Assembly (NCBI GenBank): GCA_963682055.1
Contig: OY821746.1
Location: forward strand, 14,001,992-14,065,991
Source: Primula veris
Taxonomy: Eukaryota > Streptophyta > Magnoliopsida > Ericales > Primulaceae
Reading direction: 5' to 3'
Length of the DNA stretch: 64,000 nt
Below, piece after piece: positions 35,003-45,496 of the stretch. Each line of letters begins with the position of its first letter. The first letter of the stretch is position 1. Below the pieces are notes generated by a model. The model worked only from the letters and a program-made list of their open reading frames with translations. It had not been told where the DNA came from and ran no database searches. The position numbers were made by a program, and so were the translations under genes.

Positions 35003-37711
35003 ATGGCCGATGAAGCAATTAGAACCGTAATTTTATTTAATTTCTCAATATATTATCAATTTAACATAGAAGATCTTTTTTTAATTAAATCGAAATTGGA
35101 AACAGGCGTTTGTGGAGATTCAAGGTCGCATGATTGAGACCACTGCTAAACTTAAACAGGTTTTATTTCTTTTTTTCTATTTTATTTATTTATGTTGTTA
35201 TTTATTGTGGTGTATTTAGTTGTTAATTGTACTTATAATTAGCAGTGACTCTTTGTGATGAAAGATATTGGAAGGGTTACACTGAAATAACAATTTAAAG
35301 ATGAAACTGATGATTTTCTTTAATTTCTATGGGTTTGTTGGGTTTTCATTTTTTTTTTTATAGGAAAAAAGATGTTTTTTTCTATATTGCAGAATATTCA
35401 ACATTAAGATACATCAAACAGAAAAAAAAATTAAAACTTGTACCCAATGTGTGTTTTACTAACTGAATACAAAAACTTAACATTTTAAACCCCATTTAGA
35501 TAGTATTTCATTATAACTGATAAATGTAATGTTACAGATAAATGATATTTTGTTATTACTTCATTTTTAAGCACGAATAGTGCACGATAATGTTTTCGGT
35601 CAGCTACTTTAATGCTGGGCTTGGATATGTCATCACCTAATATCTTTTTCCCCTTCTAAACTTTTTTGTGAACACCTAGTTCGTATTTATATTTCTGACA
35701 TGTTTTTGTACATTTTTGTATTCAGTTAAACTGGATTATTATCCAGCCTTGTTATTAATTTTGGTTTTGGTACTATTTGGGTCGAGATATAGTTGTATCT
35801 TGGCTTTTCAGCATTGATTTGAACATTATGTTACTATATGCAGTACATGATAGCCATTATTTAGTCCTAGAGTGGGTTATACTGAAAGATGAAACTGCTG
35901 AAAAATAGTTTTTTCCTGTGAATTCTGGAAGTAAAGATCTAATTTCGCTGAAATCGTGTTTTTTTTGTATTTCCAGAGTTCATTGGGTTTTGAGTATTTT
36001 TTATGAGAAAAAGATGTTTTTAAATTGCAGGATATTCATCATTAAGACCCATCAAGCAGAAAAATATAGATTATGTTCGAAATGTGTGTATTACTAACTG
36101 AGATACAAAATCCAACATTTTAAACCCCATTATTGAGCAAAATAAATACTATTATTCCCATCACCGCGGATGTTTTTGGTCAGCTAATATTTTCTGGCGC
36201 TTGGGTTTGTTATCGCCTACTATCTATTCACCCTTTAAACTTTTCCATGAACACCTTCCCCACCTTTAGAATCCTTACATACATCTTACATAGTTACGTA
36301 TTTCTTTCAAGTTAAGTACTTAAAGTGCATCAGTATGTAGCCCTTTATTTTATTTTATTTTCTTTTTGGACCAGGATCTTAGTGTGTTGTCTTTCCTGCC
36401 TTGAATCGAACATTATTTTATTTGCAGGTCAATACATTATTAGTAAATTACTATTGGTTTCTTTTAAATGGGTAATACTGAAATAGGGATACTATCGATA
36501 TTTTAGGTCCAGACTCAAATGCGAAACAAGGAAGGCGATAAGAAACGTGCTTATTTGACCTTGGAGGAGCTGCGACAATTGTCGGATGATACGAATACAT
36601 ACAAATCTATTGGTATGGTTTTGGAATCACCTTGTAGCAAGTTGAAAATTTCTTATTTAGGGGTACACAACATTTTGTTAGATTTTTTGTTATTAATCTG
36701 CATGTCAAATTCATCTGGATTTCTAGTGTTTTAATTTCTTGTACCAATTATTGAATCTATGCCTTGAGTTTTAATTGTATTTCATTTATAATGCAGGGCG
36801 AACGTGAGTTTTCTGCACTTCTTTGGTCAATACGTTTCATGATATGCTGAGATTGAATCTGGAGTCTGGTTGTTTCTAAGCTACTCTTCTGTTAATTTTA
36901 TTTCTTCTAATATTCATTTTCTGCCCAATGATTATTGGCTAGTTTTATTCTAGAGCCGAAACCAGTTTTGATGGAGGAACAAGAACAAAAGCTGAAGGAC
37001 AGTGAAACTGCAATTGCTTCATTGCAGGTACTCTTCTTCATTATTTGTCTTCGTTAGCTAATTTTATCCGTTTTATGTGAAGTTGGACTGTCAATTCAGA
37101 CTACATAGATGTAGGTTCTGCGCTGAAGTTTTTTTTGTTCGTTTAAGTACTCTGAGCTCTGCAAATCAGTGCGGTTATATTTGTAACTCTTATATTTATT
37201 ACCGAAAAACTATTAAAGAAGCAACCTGTAGTACTATTACTAGTACAGACTTCATAATCAGAACGTTTTCCCTCAACAAATAAAAACTCCGTAGTTGTTT
37301 TCAAAAAACATAGACGGTGTAAAGTATCAAGATGTTTTTGTTTAATTAAAACTCAAAACTATTCTTCTTTGTGAGAAATTTAAACCCTTACTAGCAATTC
37401 CCTAGTTTGATATCCGTCTTGTAGAAATAGTCCTCCGCATCTTGTTTCTAATTTTCTATTGTATCTTAGACTGTAACAATAGCTGTATGAGTATCTAGTA
37501 ACAGGTTCAGCACATTTTTCTTTTTGACTTCACCATTTCAAAATGCTCATATATAAATAGACTTTGGCTTATATGGTGAAATGTGAAATTTATATTACAG
37601 ACCTCAAAGGAGTATTTGGAGAAGCAGATGGCAGAAATTGAGACCAACATGAGAGAGCTGTTACAGCAAGATCCCGCCCTTGCCCGACAAATAATGTCAA
37701 TGTCTGTTTAA
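35003..37711 (+). CDS. PFD1: Prefoldin subunit 1
   Basis: A beta-type subunit of the hexameric prefoldin co-chaperone, which hands unfolded actin and tubulin to the chaperonin CCT in the cytosol. Six exons: 35003-35026, 35106-35159, 36507-36612, 36797-36803, 36943-37027, 37601-37711, giving 128 aa, the family's usual length. The protein starts MADEAIRTAFVEIQGRMIE, has the beta-hairpin region AYLTLEELRQLSDDTNTYKS then IGRTFILEPKPVL between two helices, and ends SMSV. Exon 4 is only 7 nt (GGCGAAC). It is required to restore the conserved IGRTFILEPK stretch and the phase, and it sits between a good acceptor (atgcag) and a good donor (gtgagt). Exon 5 then starts after ggctag at 36943; a second tctag acceptor at 36952 would break the frame. 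Intron 2 carries a tandem duplication. A homologous role is very likely. Confidence 0.94.
35270..36480. repeat. Diverged tandem duplication (about 0.6 kb period) in PFD1 intron 2
   Basis: Blocks recur in the same order. ACACTGAAATAACA (35279) pairs with ATACTGAAAGATGAAACTG (35879). AACATTTTAAACCCCATT recurs at 35479 and 36114. GGTCAGCTA recurs at 35598 and 36178. TTTTTGTGAACACC recurs as TTTTCCATGAACACC. Offsets of 580-635 bp show indels between the copies. Confidence 0.8.
36797..36803 (+). other. PFD1: 7-nt microexon of PFD1
   Basis: GGCGAAC completes a Gly codon begun in exon 3 (ATT G), gives Arg, and starts a Thr codon finished by the first T of exon 5. Without it the conserved IGRTFILEP cannot be formed from any adjacent splice sites I can find. 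Confidence 0.85.
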
Positions 37712-38708
37712 TATCACTCTATATTTACGTATTTGGTCTATTTTCTGTTACGTGTACGAACAAAATGATTGTTGTAACATGGATTACTTTAAGAAATGTT
37801 CCTGTCGAGACCGAGTTAAATGTGGATTGCTGAAAATTTGCCTTGATCTTTTGTCTGTGTTATATTATATACAGATCAAACAGTATAAAACACCTCATTT
37901 ACCGTGTTTGTTAGGAACCAAACCCTGAATTTGATTTAGAGTTGTCTTGTATCATTTGTTTTGGTTCACAGCATTAGAAGTTATATTTGAATGCTACAGT
38001 AAAAGAAAATTCCAACATCTACTTGAACTAGTCTTCTTGTTCTTTTATCTTAGTCTACATAAGCTGGCTCGACCAACACTGTAATCACATAAGAAAGATT
38101 TATTATGTGGTTTTGGGAGCATTATGTTGCAATGAGCTAGAATACTTTGCGTATGATCAAATATTGCTGTTAATGCTGCACGAGAGCAATTGTTAAAAGC
38201 CTTTTAAACAACACAAATGTGGGATTTGTAAGTGTGTTGATGTTTCTAGTAAATGTAGATATAACAAGACCCCAAATGTTGCTGCATGTCGTATATTTGG
38301 ATGTTTCTTCTGGCGCATCTTTCTTGTCTCTATATCTCTGGATCGTATGAATTTGATTATGTAGAATGATAAACACGAGTTCACTTTTTCATGTTGATAT
38401 TTACAATGATGCCGATTAGCTCTTTCACAAACAGGCCTTTCTCGGACGAACAATTGTAGTGACGCTTATGTCTCTTCCCTTATATATGTTTTACGAGGTA
38501 GCAAGTGGTCACTAGTTGTTGGGCGGTTGCTACCTTATGTGGATCACCATGTGTAGCAGTGATGTTGAAAGAGGTAGGGTCGAAAGGCGATATATAAGTT
38601 CAACTAAAGAAAAGAAAAAAAACGAAGAGCTGAAGAAACATTTAAAATTTGAGATGGATAACATACATTGCCCTTCTTGCTCAAAATCTTAGATTCATCA
38701 CTGACTAG
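37712..38708. other. PFD1 3' flank, no further gene seen
   Basis: Holds the presumed PFD1 3' UTR. The overlapping minus-strand frames at 38170-38453 have no recognisable features. Confidence 0.5.
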
Positions 38709-39022
38709 TGTTGGAAAACATGGATTTTCCATGAATGTTCGAAAAGTGGTCAATGACCGGCTTTTAAATCAAAATAATTAGTGTTTAGCACTAGTTTTTA
38801 TACCGTTATCAATTTATTTGAAAAGGTTGTGTGACAAGTTTTGTAACGGTATACACACTTGACATAAACGATGAGTCGGAGTGAATGTTAATTGATTTTA
38901 AACTTGGTATAAATTTTTTTGCAATTTTGTTGAATGTGAATTTGGAGAGTTGAGAATATATAGAGTATTTAATCTCACATTAAGAATATAATACTATTTT
39001 TTATAGTTTATATACACCAACA
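38709..39022. mobile_element. Possible solo LTR
   Basis: A 314-bp stretch starting TGTTGGAAAACATGG and ending TATACACCAACA, that is, LTR-like TG...CA ends within TGTTGG/CCAACA. No matching 5-bp duplication is visible (flanks ACTAG and CTACA) and no second copy lies in the window, so this is tentative. Confidence 0.3.
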
Positions 39023-39414
39023 CTACATGTGAATGGTTAAGTGTGTTACCACATAAGTGTGTTAGCAAGAACACCACGCGTGCATGCTCGGCTCGATTTC
39101 GGGCGCATGCACGGGCTCGGGTCTCGGGTCTCGTGACTCGTATCTCGTGGTTCTGGTACAAAAAGTGAGACAGAGCAACTTGAATTTTGAGTTAATCTTT
39201 TATACATATATATTCTAGGATTTCAGTAGGAATAGCTTGTATTTGTAAATTTAAAATAATAGCTGCATATCAATGTAGCGTCAATTATCATTAAGTATTA
39301 AATGATAAACACAAAGGAAAAAAGCTAAAAATCATTAACATTTGTATATTATTTTAACAAATAATGACTCTTAGATATCATTTTTAAACTTTTATTCCTT
39401 CAAGATATTAGGTG

Positions 39415-40655
39415 CTGTTTGGAAATTAAGTATTTTCCTAAAAAGTGCTGTCTGGAAAACTGCTGTTGAAAAGTGACTTATATAAAAAGTACTTTAGAAA
39501 AAATTAGCGTCTGGTGAAAAAGTGCTTTTGATTTTTATAAGTTTTGTCTGCGTTTGATATGTATAAGTTCGAAATGACTTTAATACCACAATAATTCATA
39601 TACTACGAAAACACACTTAAAAATATACTAATAAATTTTGTATCACTTTAAAAACAAAATATTTATAAACAATTACAAAAATAAAAAAACATCGATAAAA
39701 GCATTAAGAATTGATTCATTATTTCTGAAACTAATTAAGAATTGGTCTATTTCTCCTAACTAACCAATAAAAATGTAAAAAAAATCAGAAAATAAAAATG
39801 CTAAAATAAAAAAATAAAAAAATATGAAAAAATCCCAAAAAAAATGAAAGAGGCAAAACCCCGAAAAAACACGACTTTTTTTAAAAAATCCCAAAAAATA
39901 AATAAATCAACAAAGATCGAAAAACGCAAAAAAAAAAAAAACACTGTGAACCATTTTAAGTCATTTTGGTTCAGATTGTTTTTGGTTCAGACTGTTTTAT
40001 AAATGACTTAAAATGGTTCAGACTGTTTTTAAAATGACTTAAAATAGTTCAGACTGTTTTTGGTTCACACTGTTTTATAAATGACTTAAAATGGTTCAGA
40101 CTGTTTTTAAAAATGACTTAAAATAGTTTAGACTGTTTTTGGTTCAGACTGTTTTTAAAATGACTTCAAATGATTCAGACTGTTTTTAAAATGACTTAAA
40201 ATGGTTTATACTGTTTTTAAAATGACTTAAAATGGTACAGACTGTTTTTAAAATGACTTAAAATGGTTCAGACTGTTTTTAAAATAACTTAAAATGGTTC
40301 ATACTGTTTTTTTTTGCGTTTTTGGATTTTTGTTGATTTTAGATTTTTGTTGATTTTTTGGGATTTTTTTTTGATTTTTTGGGATTTTTTTAAAAAAAAT
40401 TCGTGTTTTTTCGGGGTTTTACCTCTTTTATTTTTTTTTTTTTGGATTTTTTCATATTTTTTTTATTTTTTCATTTTGGCTTTGTGAGGAAGTCTATTTT
40501 CAGAAGTGTCAAAAAACAACTTCTCCCAAATGGGCTTCTAATGCTCCGAACTTTTTGGAAAGTGGGTTGCTTTTACTTACCAAACGTTCATAATTTTGCT
40601 AAATGATCTTCTGCACCTAGGAACTGATTTCAATCTGTCTGCCAAACACAGTTAC
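39415..40655. mobile_element. Foldback-like DNA transposon relic with internal minisatellite
   Basis: The outer ends GGTGCTGTTTGG and (reverse complement) AACTGTGTTTGGC are inverted. The inner A-rich arm at about 39780-39945 (for example GGCAAAACCCCGAAAAAACACGA and AATCAACAAAGATCGAAAAACGC) is mirrored by the T-rich arm at 40310-40480 (GCGTTTTTGGATTTTTGTTGATT and CGTGTTTTTTCGGGGTTTTACC). The loop between the arms is a minisatellite. No transposase and no clear target-site duplication. Confidence 0.7.
39945..40315. repeat. 31-bp minisatellite
   Basis: About a dozen units built from GGTTCAGACTGTTTTTA followed by AAATGACTTAAAAT. Some units are shortened to GGTTCAGACTGTTTTT. It occupies the loop of the foldback structure. 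Confidence 0.92.
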
Positions 40656-40675
40656 ATTCTTTTTATATAACACTT

Positions 40676-41030
40676 TTGATTAATATAAATACCACCTCTA
40701 TTTTTATCTCATCTCTTATTCTTTCTCTCTCTCTAAACGATATACTATATCTACGCCGAACTTCTCAACCGCACCATCAGTGACCATCTATCCGCCGTCG
40801 ATGTACAATATCTTCACGACGAAGGTGTAGATATCGAAGGAGAGAGGTAGCAGTCCATCGTGATAGGGATGGAGCAACCGAGATTACGATCATAATAACT
40901 CTGGAGATGACATGATTAGGGTTAGATTTCTGCCAAGGATGGTAGAAAGAAAGGTGGTGACGTGGCAGAGATGGTGGTGGAGTTTGGTTAGATCTGGTGG
41001 TTGGAGGATGGAGGTAACTTTTTTGTTTTA
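40676..41030. other. Pyrimidine-rich tract and GA-rich stretch, unassigned
   Basis: TCTCTTATTCTTTCTCTCTCTC followed by a relatively GC-rich 300 bp resembles a promoter/5' UTR, but no continuing coding frame with recognisable similarity follows. I leave it unassigned. Confidence 0.3.
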
Positions 41031-41219
41031 ATTTTATTAGGAATTCATATTAGATTTTCTTTGTATTGATTTCAATTAAATCAAATCCATTTAGAATTGA
41101 ATTGGTGATTTTTATTTGGCCATAATGTGAAAGAAAAACGACATACAGTTTTATACCTCAATTATAATATAGTCTAATATGTCATAGTTCTGTTGTTGAT
41201 TGTGGCTGTTTTGGTACTG

Positions 41220-42070
41220 AAATGGGTTCCGGTTTTGTGCTGAAGCGGGGTGCGTTTTAGGACAGATTTACGTCTATTTTGCGGTCTCTTTTAGTGCTTA
41301 ATCGAGCCCGTTACAAGACTGATTTTAGGATCCGTTTTGGGGCTTAAACAAGCCCGTTTTATGGCTGAATTGGAGTCTGTTTTGGGGCTGAATTTAGCGT
41401 GTGTAGTTATGGTTGCACCAAATTGTACCCTTACAGTGTTTAATGAAATGTACGAGTTTCGTACGATAGATTGTATAGTTTTAAATTCGCTTCAATTTGG
41501 CATGTAATTTTTCACTTTCATGTACCAAGTTGCACCAAGTTGGATTGTTTTGAGATGGTTTATGTGTGTAATTTTTCACTTTTATGCAATTCTTTAGATT
41601 TTAGATAAAGTTGGATTGCTTTAAATTATTTAGATGTAGTTTTTTTGTTATTTAGATATGTAGTTCTTTAAATTTTAGTGGATAATTGAGCTAGTCAGTT
41701 TTGTTTGAATGCAGTTTTTATTCATCTTGTTTGAATTTTCAATGGTTTTTTTCCGGAAATGAGGTCTTTTTTGGGCTGAAATGGAGACTGTTCCGGGACT
41801 AAAATAGAGTTAGTTTCGGGCTAAAACAGAGTTAGTTTTGGGCTGAAACATAGCCCATTTCGGGACTAAAACCGAGCTTGTTTCGGGACTGGAACGTAAA
41901 TATTGTTGCGCTGAAACTGGCACTATTTCAGGCTGAAAATGTAGTATGCTTTAGGGATAAAACAAAGGCTGTTTCATATCCAAAACAGAGCCCGTTTGGG
42001 GCTGAAACGCACTTCGATTTTGGTCCGAATCAGAGTTTGTTTGATACTGAAACCATGCTCATTTTTTTTT
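41220..42070. repeat. Degenerate minisatellite, GGGCTGAAAC type
   Basis: Repeats of roughly 20-27 bp with the core TTTCGGGACTGAAACAGAGC or TTTGGGGCTGAAAC recur from about 41220 to 42070, densest at 41760-42030. Units are much diverged. Confidence 0.8.
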
Positions 42071-42309
42071 TACCTAAGTCATTGCTTTTTTCCTGAAAAT
42101 TGTATTATCGCTAAAAATCTAATAAATTAGTTTGATGTTTAGTCATTACTGCAATTATCAAATTCCCTCTATTAAGCTCAAAATGGTAGGAGCGATTTGA
42201 CTCAAATTTGGGTTCAAGAGATTGGTGGTTTGAATCCATCCGAATTTTTTTTTTTTAATTCAAAGTAAAAATCTGCACATTGTTTTGTAAATTATATTGT
42301 GTTTATATT

Positions 42310-42930
42310 AAACATTACGCAATTTTGACTGAACTATATGCACTTTTGACTGAACTATATACACTTCCGACTGAAATAGATGCACTTTCAGCTGAACGAG
42401 ATACCCTTTCAGCTGAATCAGATGCAGTTTCAATTGAACTAGATGCAATTTTATTGAACTATATGCACTTTTGACTGAAGCATATGCACTTTCAGCTGAA
42501 CCAAATGTATTTTTGACAAAACTATATGCAATTTTATTGAACTATATGCACTTCTGGCTAAACCATATGCATTTTTGACCGGACTATATTCATTTTCGAC
42601 CGGACTATATGCACTTTTAAAATAAATATATGTACTTTTGACTAAATTAAATGCACTTTTAGCTGAACTATATGCATACGCACTTTTATTGAAATATATT
42701 TATTTTCGACTGAATTGTATGCACTTTCGACGAAATTAGATGTACTTTCAGTTGAATTTAATGCACTTTCGACTCAGCTATATATACTTTCGACTAACTA
42801 TATGCACTTTCGACTGAAATATGCATTTTTATTGAACTATATACGTTTTTGGCTGAACTATATGCACTTTCGACTGAACTATATGTATTTTCGACTAAAT
42901 TAGATGCACTTTCAGCTCATTTAGATTAAA
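42310..42930. repeat. 21-bp minisatellite, ACTGAACTATATGCAC type
   Basis: About 29 units of CTGAACTATATGCACTTT plus a short variable joint (TGA, CGA or CAG). Because 21 is a multiple of three, long stretches translate as seven-residue repeats (for example 42280-42474), which I regard as a by-product of period and not as a gene. Confidence 0.9.
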
Positions 42931-42939
42931 AAAAAACAC

Positions 42940-43430
42940 ATTTTCATGAAAAAAACACTTTTTGTTAATTTTTTTTTTACTTTTTGATGGAAAAACAGTT
43001 TTTAATGAAAAACAGACTTTCAATGTAAACAGTGGTATCGTGACAAAAAAAACATTTTTTATAATTTTTTGTAATTTTTTAAAAAATTTGTGATTTTTTT
43101 CCATTTTTTGTGATTGTTTAAAGAAAAAAAAATGTTTTTTGTGTTTTTTTTTATAAAATGCATTTTTTTGGTGATATTTTTCATTTTCTGTGATTTTTTT
43201 AAAAAAATACAGATTTTTTGTTTGATTTTTTATGGGTTTTTTTTTTCTTTTTTTTTTGACTTATTTGTGATTTTTTTCATTTTTTATAATTTTTATAATT
43301 TTTTGTTATTTTTTTCATTTTATATATTTTTTTGTGTTTTTTTCTATTTTTTGTGATTTTTTTTTGTTTTATAGAATTTTCTTGTAATTTAAACCTATTT
43401 TTTTTTTTTTTTTGGGTTGTATAATAACGT
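42940..43430. repeat. T-rich low-complexity DNA
   Basis: Runs of TTTTTTGTGATTTTTTTCATT and similar. The short Phe-rich open frame here is a product of composition. Confidence 0.85.
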
Positions 43431-44499
43431 TTTGATAAATAAAATAAATAATTAAAAAATTTTATTCATTGAATGTATATAAGAGGAATATAAATTGGTA
43501 TGAGTTACCTATATGAAATTCCCCCTTATTTTAAAAGTGTCTAGTTTGACCCAAGTTTTTTTTTAATAAAGTCCCAAATTCTGTGCTAAAGTAATGGGAA
43601 TTAATTGGAGTCCGGCACTAGTTTAAAATACTTACTGTATTAGGTTTTAGTATCAGTAAAAAAAATTTATTAACATAAAATACATTTTTCAAACAGGAGT
43701 CCGGTACCACTACGGACCTTCAAATATGTTTTGGTCAATTATAACACTACACTTTCTCTCTCTATAATAAAATCCATCACCACCGCCATGATTTGGGCTC
43801 TGCCGTTGATGTCGGAGCTCCGGTGACAGACTAAACTTATCTCCCTCACCTCAGCTACTCATCCCTCCTCATCTCTCTTTTAATCTGTGAACCCTGCTCT
43901 CTATATCTATGTATATGTATGTAAATTTATGTATATATCCGATCTAGTAAGCCTCTTATCTATGATTTGACCTCTTTATTTTTATGGCGGTGATGACGTC
44001 ACAGATGCTGTGTACAGACGACGATGGTGACAGTCAAATTTTTTTTTTTTTTTTTTTTAAGATTGATGGTGACAGTCTATTGGTGTGGTGACATTCCATT
44101 CATTAAAAAGGTGTGGCCAAGATTTAATTACGTCTATTACTTAAATTAAGTGCTAGTACTATATAACAAGACAAGAACAGCTAGTCTTTATTTCTCTATA
44201 CATACTTGATAATTCCTTCCACTCTTGTGACTTATCGTCTAATTTAAATAAGTGAAATCCAATAATTCTGACATTGATTTTTAATTAAGGAAAACAAGAC
44301 AAATTAAAGAACGAATTCGCTAGTATGATTTTTTTGAAATCGTACCAATACAGTGAAAAACAAAACAATTTTTTAGTCACCTAATTGATTTTGAAAAACT
44401 AGATTTATTTTAAGGGCATAGTTACATTTCATATTATACTACTGATAATTGTCCAAAGGAAATTTTTAAAAAAAATATGATTATTTTTTGTATTAGATT

Positions 44500-45490
44500 G
44501 TCAAAATATTTGAATTACATTATCAAAATTTTGTATTATATTGTTAAAATATTGTATTAGATTGTCAAAAAGTTTGCATTAGATTATCAATTTTTTTGTA
44601 CTCATTCCGTTTCTATTTAATTGTATATTACGAAACTACGTGCAATTTTGACCGGCTTATAACTTGTATCAAAATTGTTAAAATAATTTTTTTTTTAAAT
44701 ATAATCATAAAATTTAACATTTGAACTATATGATCAACTTTTGGAAATTTTCATTCCGACAATTCTGATACAAGTTCTTGGCCGGTCAAAATTATACGTA
44801 GTTTCGTAGTGTACAATTAAATGGGAACGGAGGGAGTACTAAATTGTCAAAAAAATTGTATTAGATTGTCAAATTTTTTATATTAGATTGTTAAAAAATA
44901 TGTATTAGATTGTTAAATTTTTTGTATTAGGTTATCAAAAATATTTTATTAGATGTCAACAAAATTGTATTAGATTTTCAAGAAAATTGTATATATTGTC
45001 AAAAAGTTTGTATTAAAGTGTCAAAAATATTGTATTAGATCGTAAAAAAAATCGTATTAGATTGTCTAAAAAAATTGACAATCTATTTTTTTACCTAACA
45101 ATATGATTCAATTTTTCGACAATATAATACCAAAAAAAATGTATTAGATTGTCACAAAAATTGCATTAGATTGTCACAAAAATTATATTAGATTGTCAAC
45201 AAAAAATTTATTAGATTGTAAAAACAATTGTATAAAATTGCCAAAAATATTGTTTTAGATTGTCAAAAATGTTGTATTAGATTGTCAATTTTTTTTTTGT
45301 ATTAAATTACCGAAAATAAAAAATTGAATTATATTGTCAAAAAATTTCTATTAGATTGTCAAATAAATTATAATATATTTTCAAATTTTTGTATTAGATT
45401 GTAAAAAAAATGTATTAGATTGTCATAAATTTTGTATTAGATTGTCATAAAGATTACATTAGTTTGTCTATTAGATTGTCAAAATATGTA
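44500..45490. repeat. About 20-bp minisatellite, TTGTATTAGATTGTCAAAAA type
   Basis: Dozens of units of ATTGTATTAGATTGTCAAAA with variable A-run length. The array is interrupted by a MITE at 44601-44836 and continues, after the copia fragment at about 45497-47264, at 47300-47420. Confidence 0.92.
44601..44836. mobile_element. Stowaway-like MITE, copy C
   Basis: A 236-bp palindromic element inside the minisatellite. The ends are CTCATTCCGTTTCTATTTAA and TTAAATGGGAACGGAGGGAG, flanked by TA on both sides (44599-44600, 44837-44838). TATTACGAAACTACGTGCAA on the left is mirrored by TACGTAGTTTCGTAGTGTAC on the right. Confidence 0.88.
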
Positions 45491-45496
45491 TTAGAA

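Noticed and set aside
42180..42245. B-box-like GGTTTGAATCC after a tRNA-like stretch
   Set aside because: No complete tRNA structure and no SINE tail recognised.
43114..43356. Phe-rich open frame
   Set aside because: Pure T-rich low-complexity DNA.
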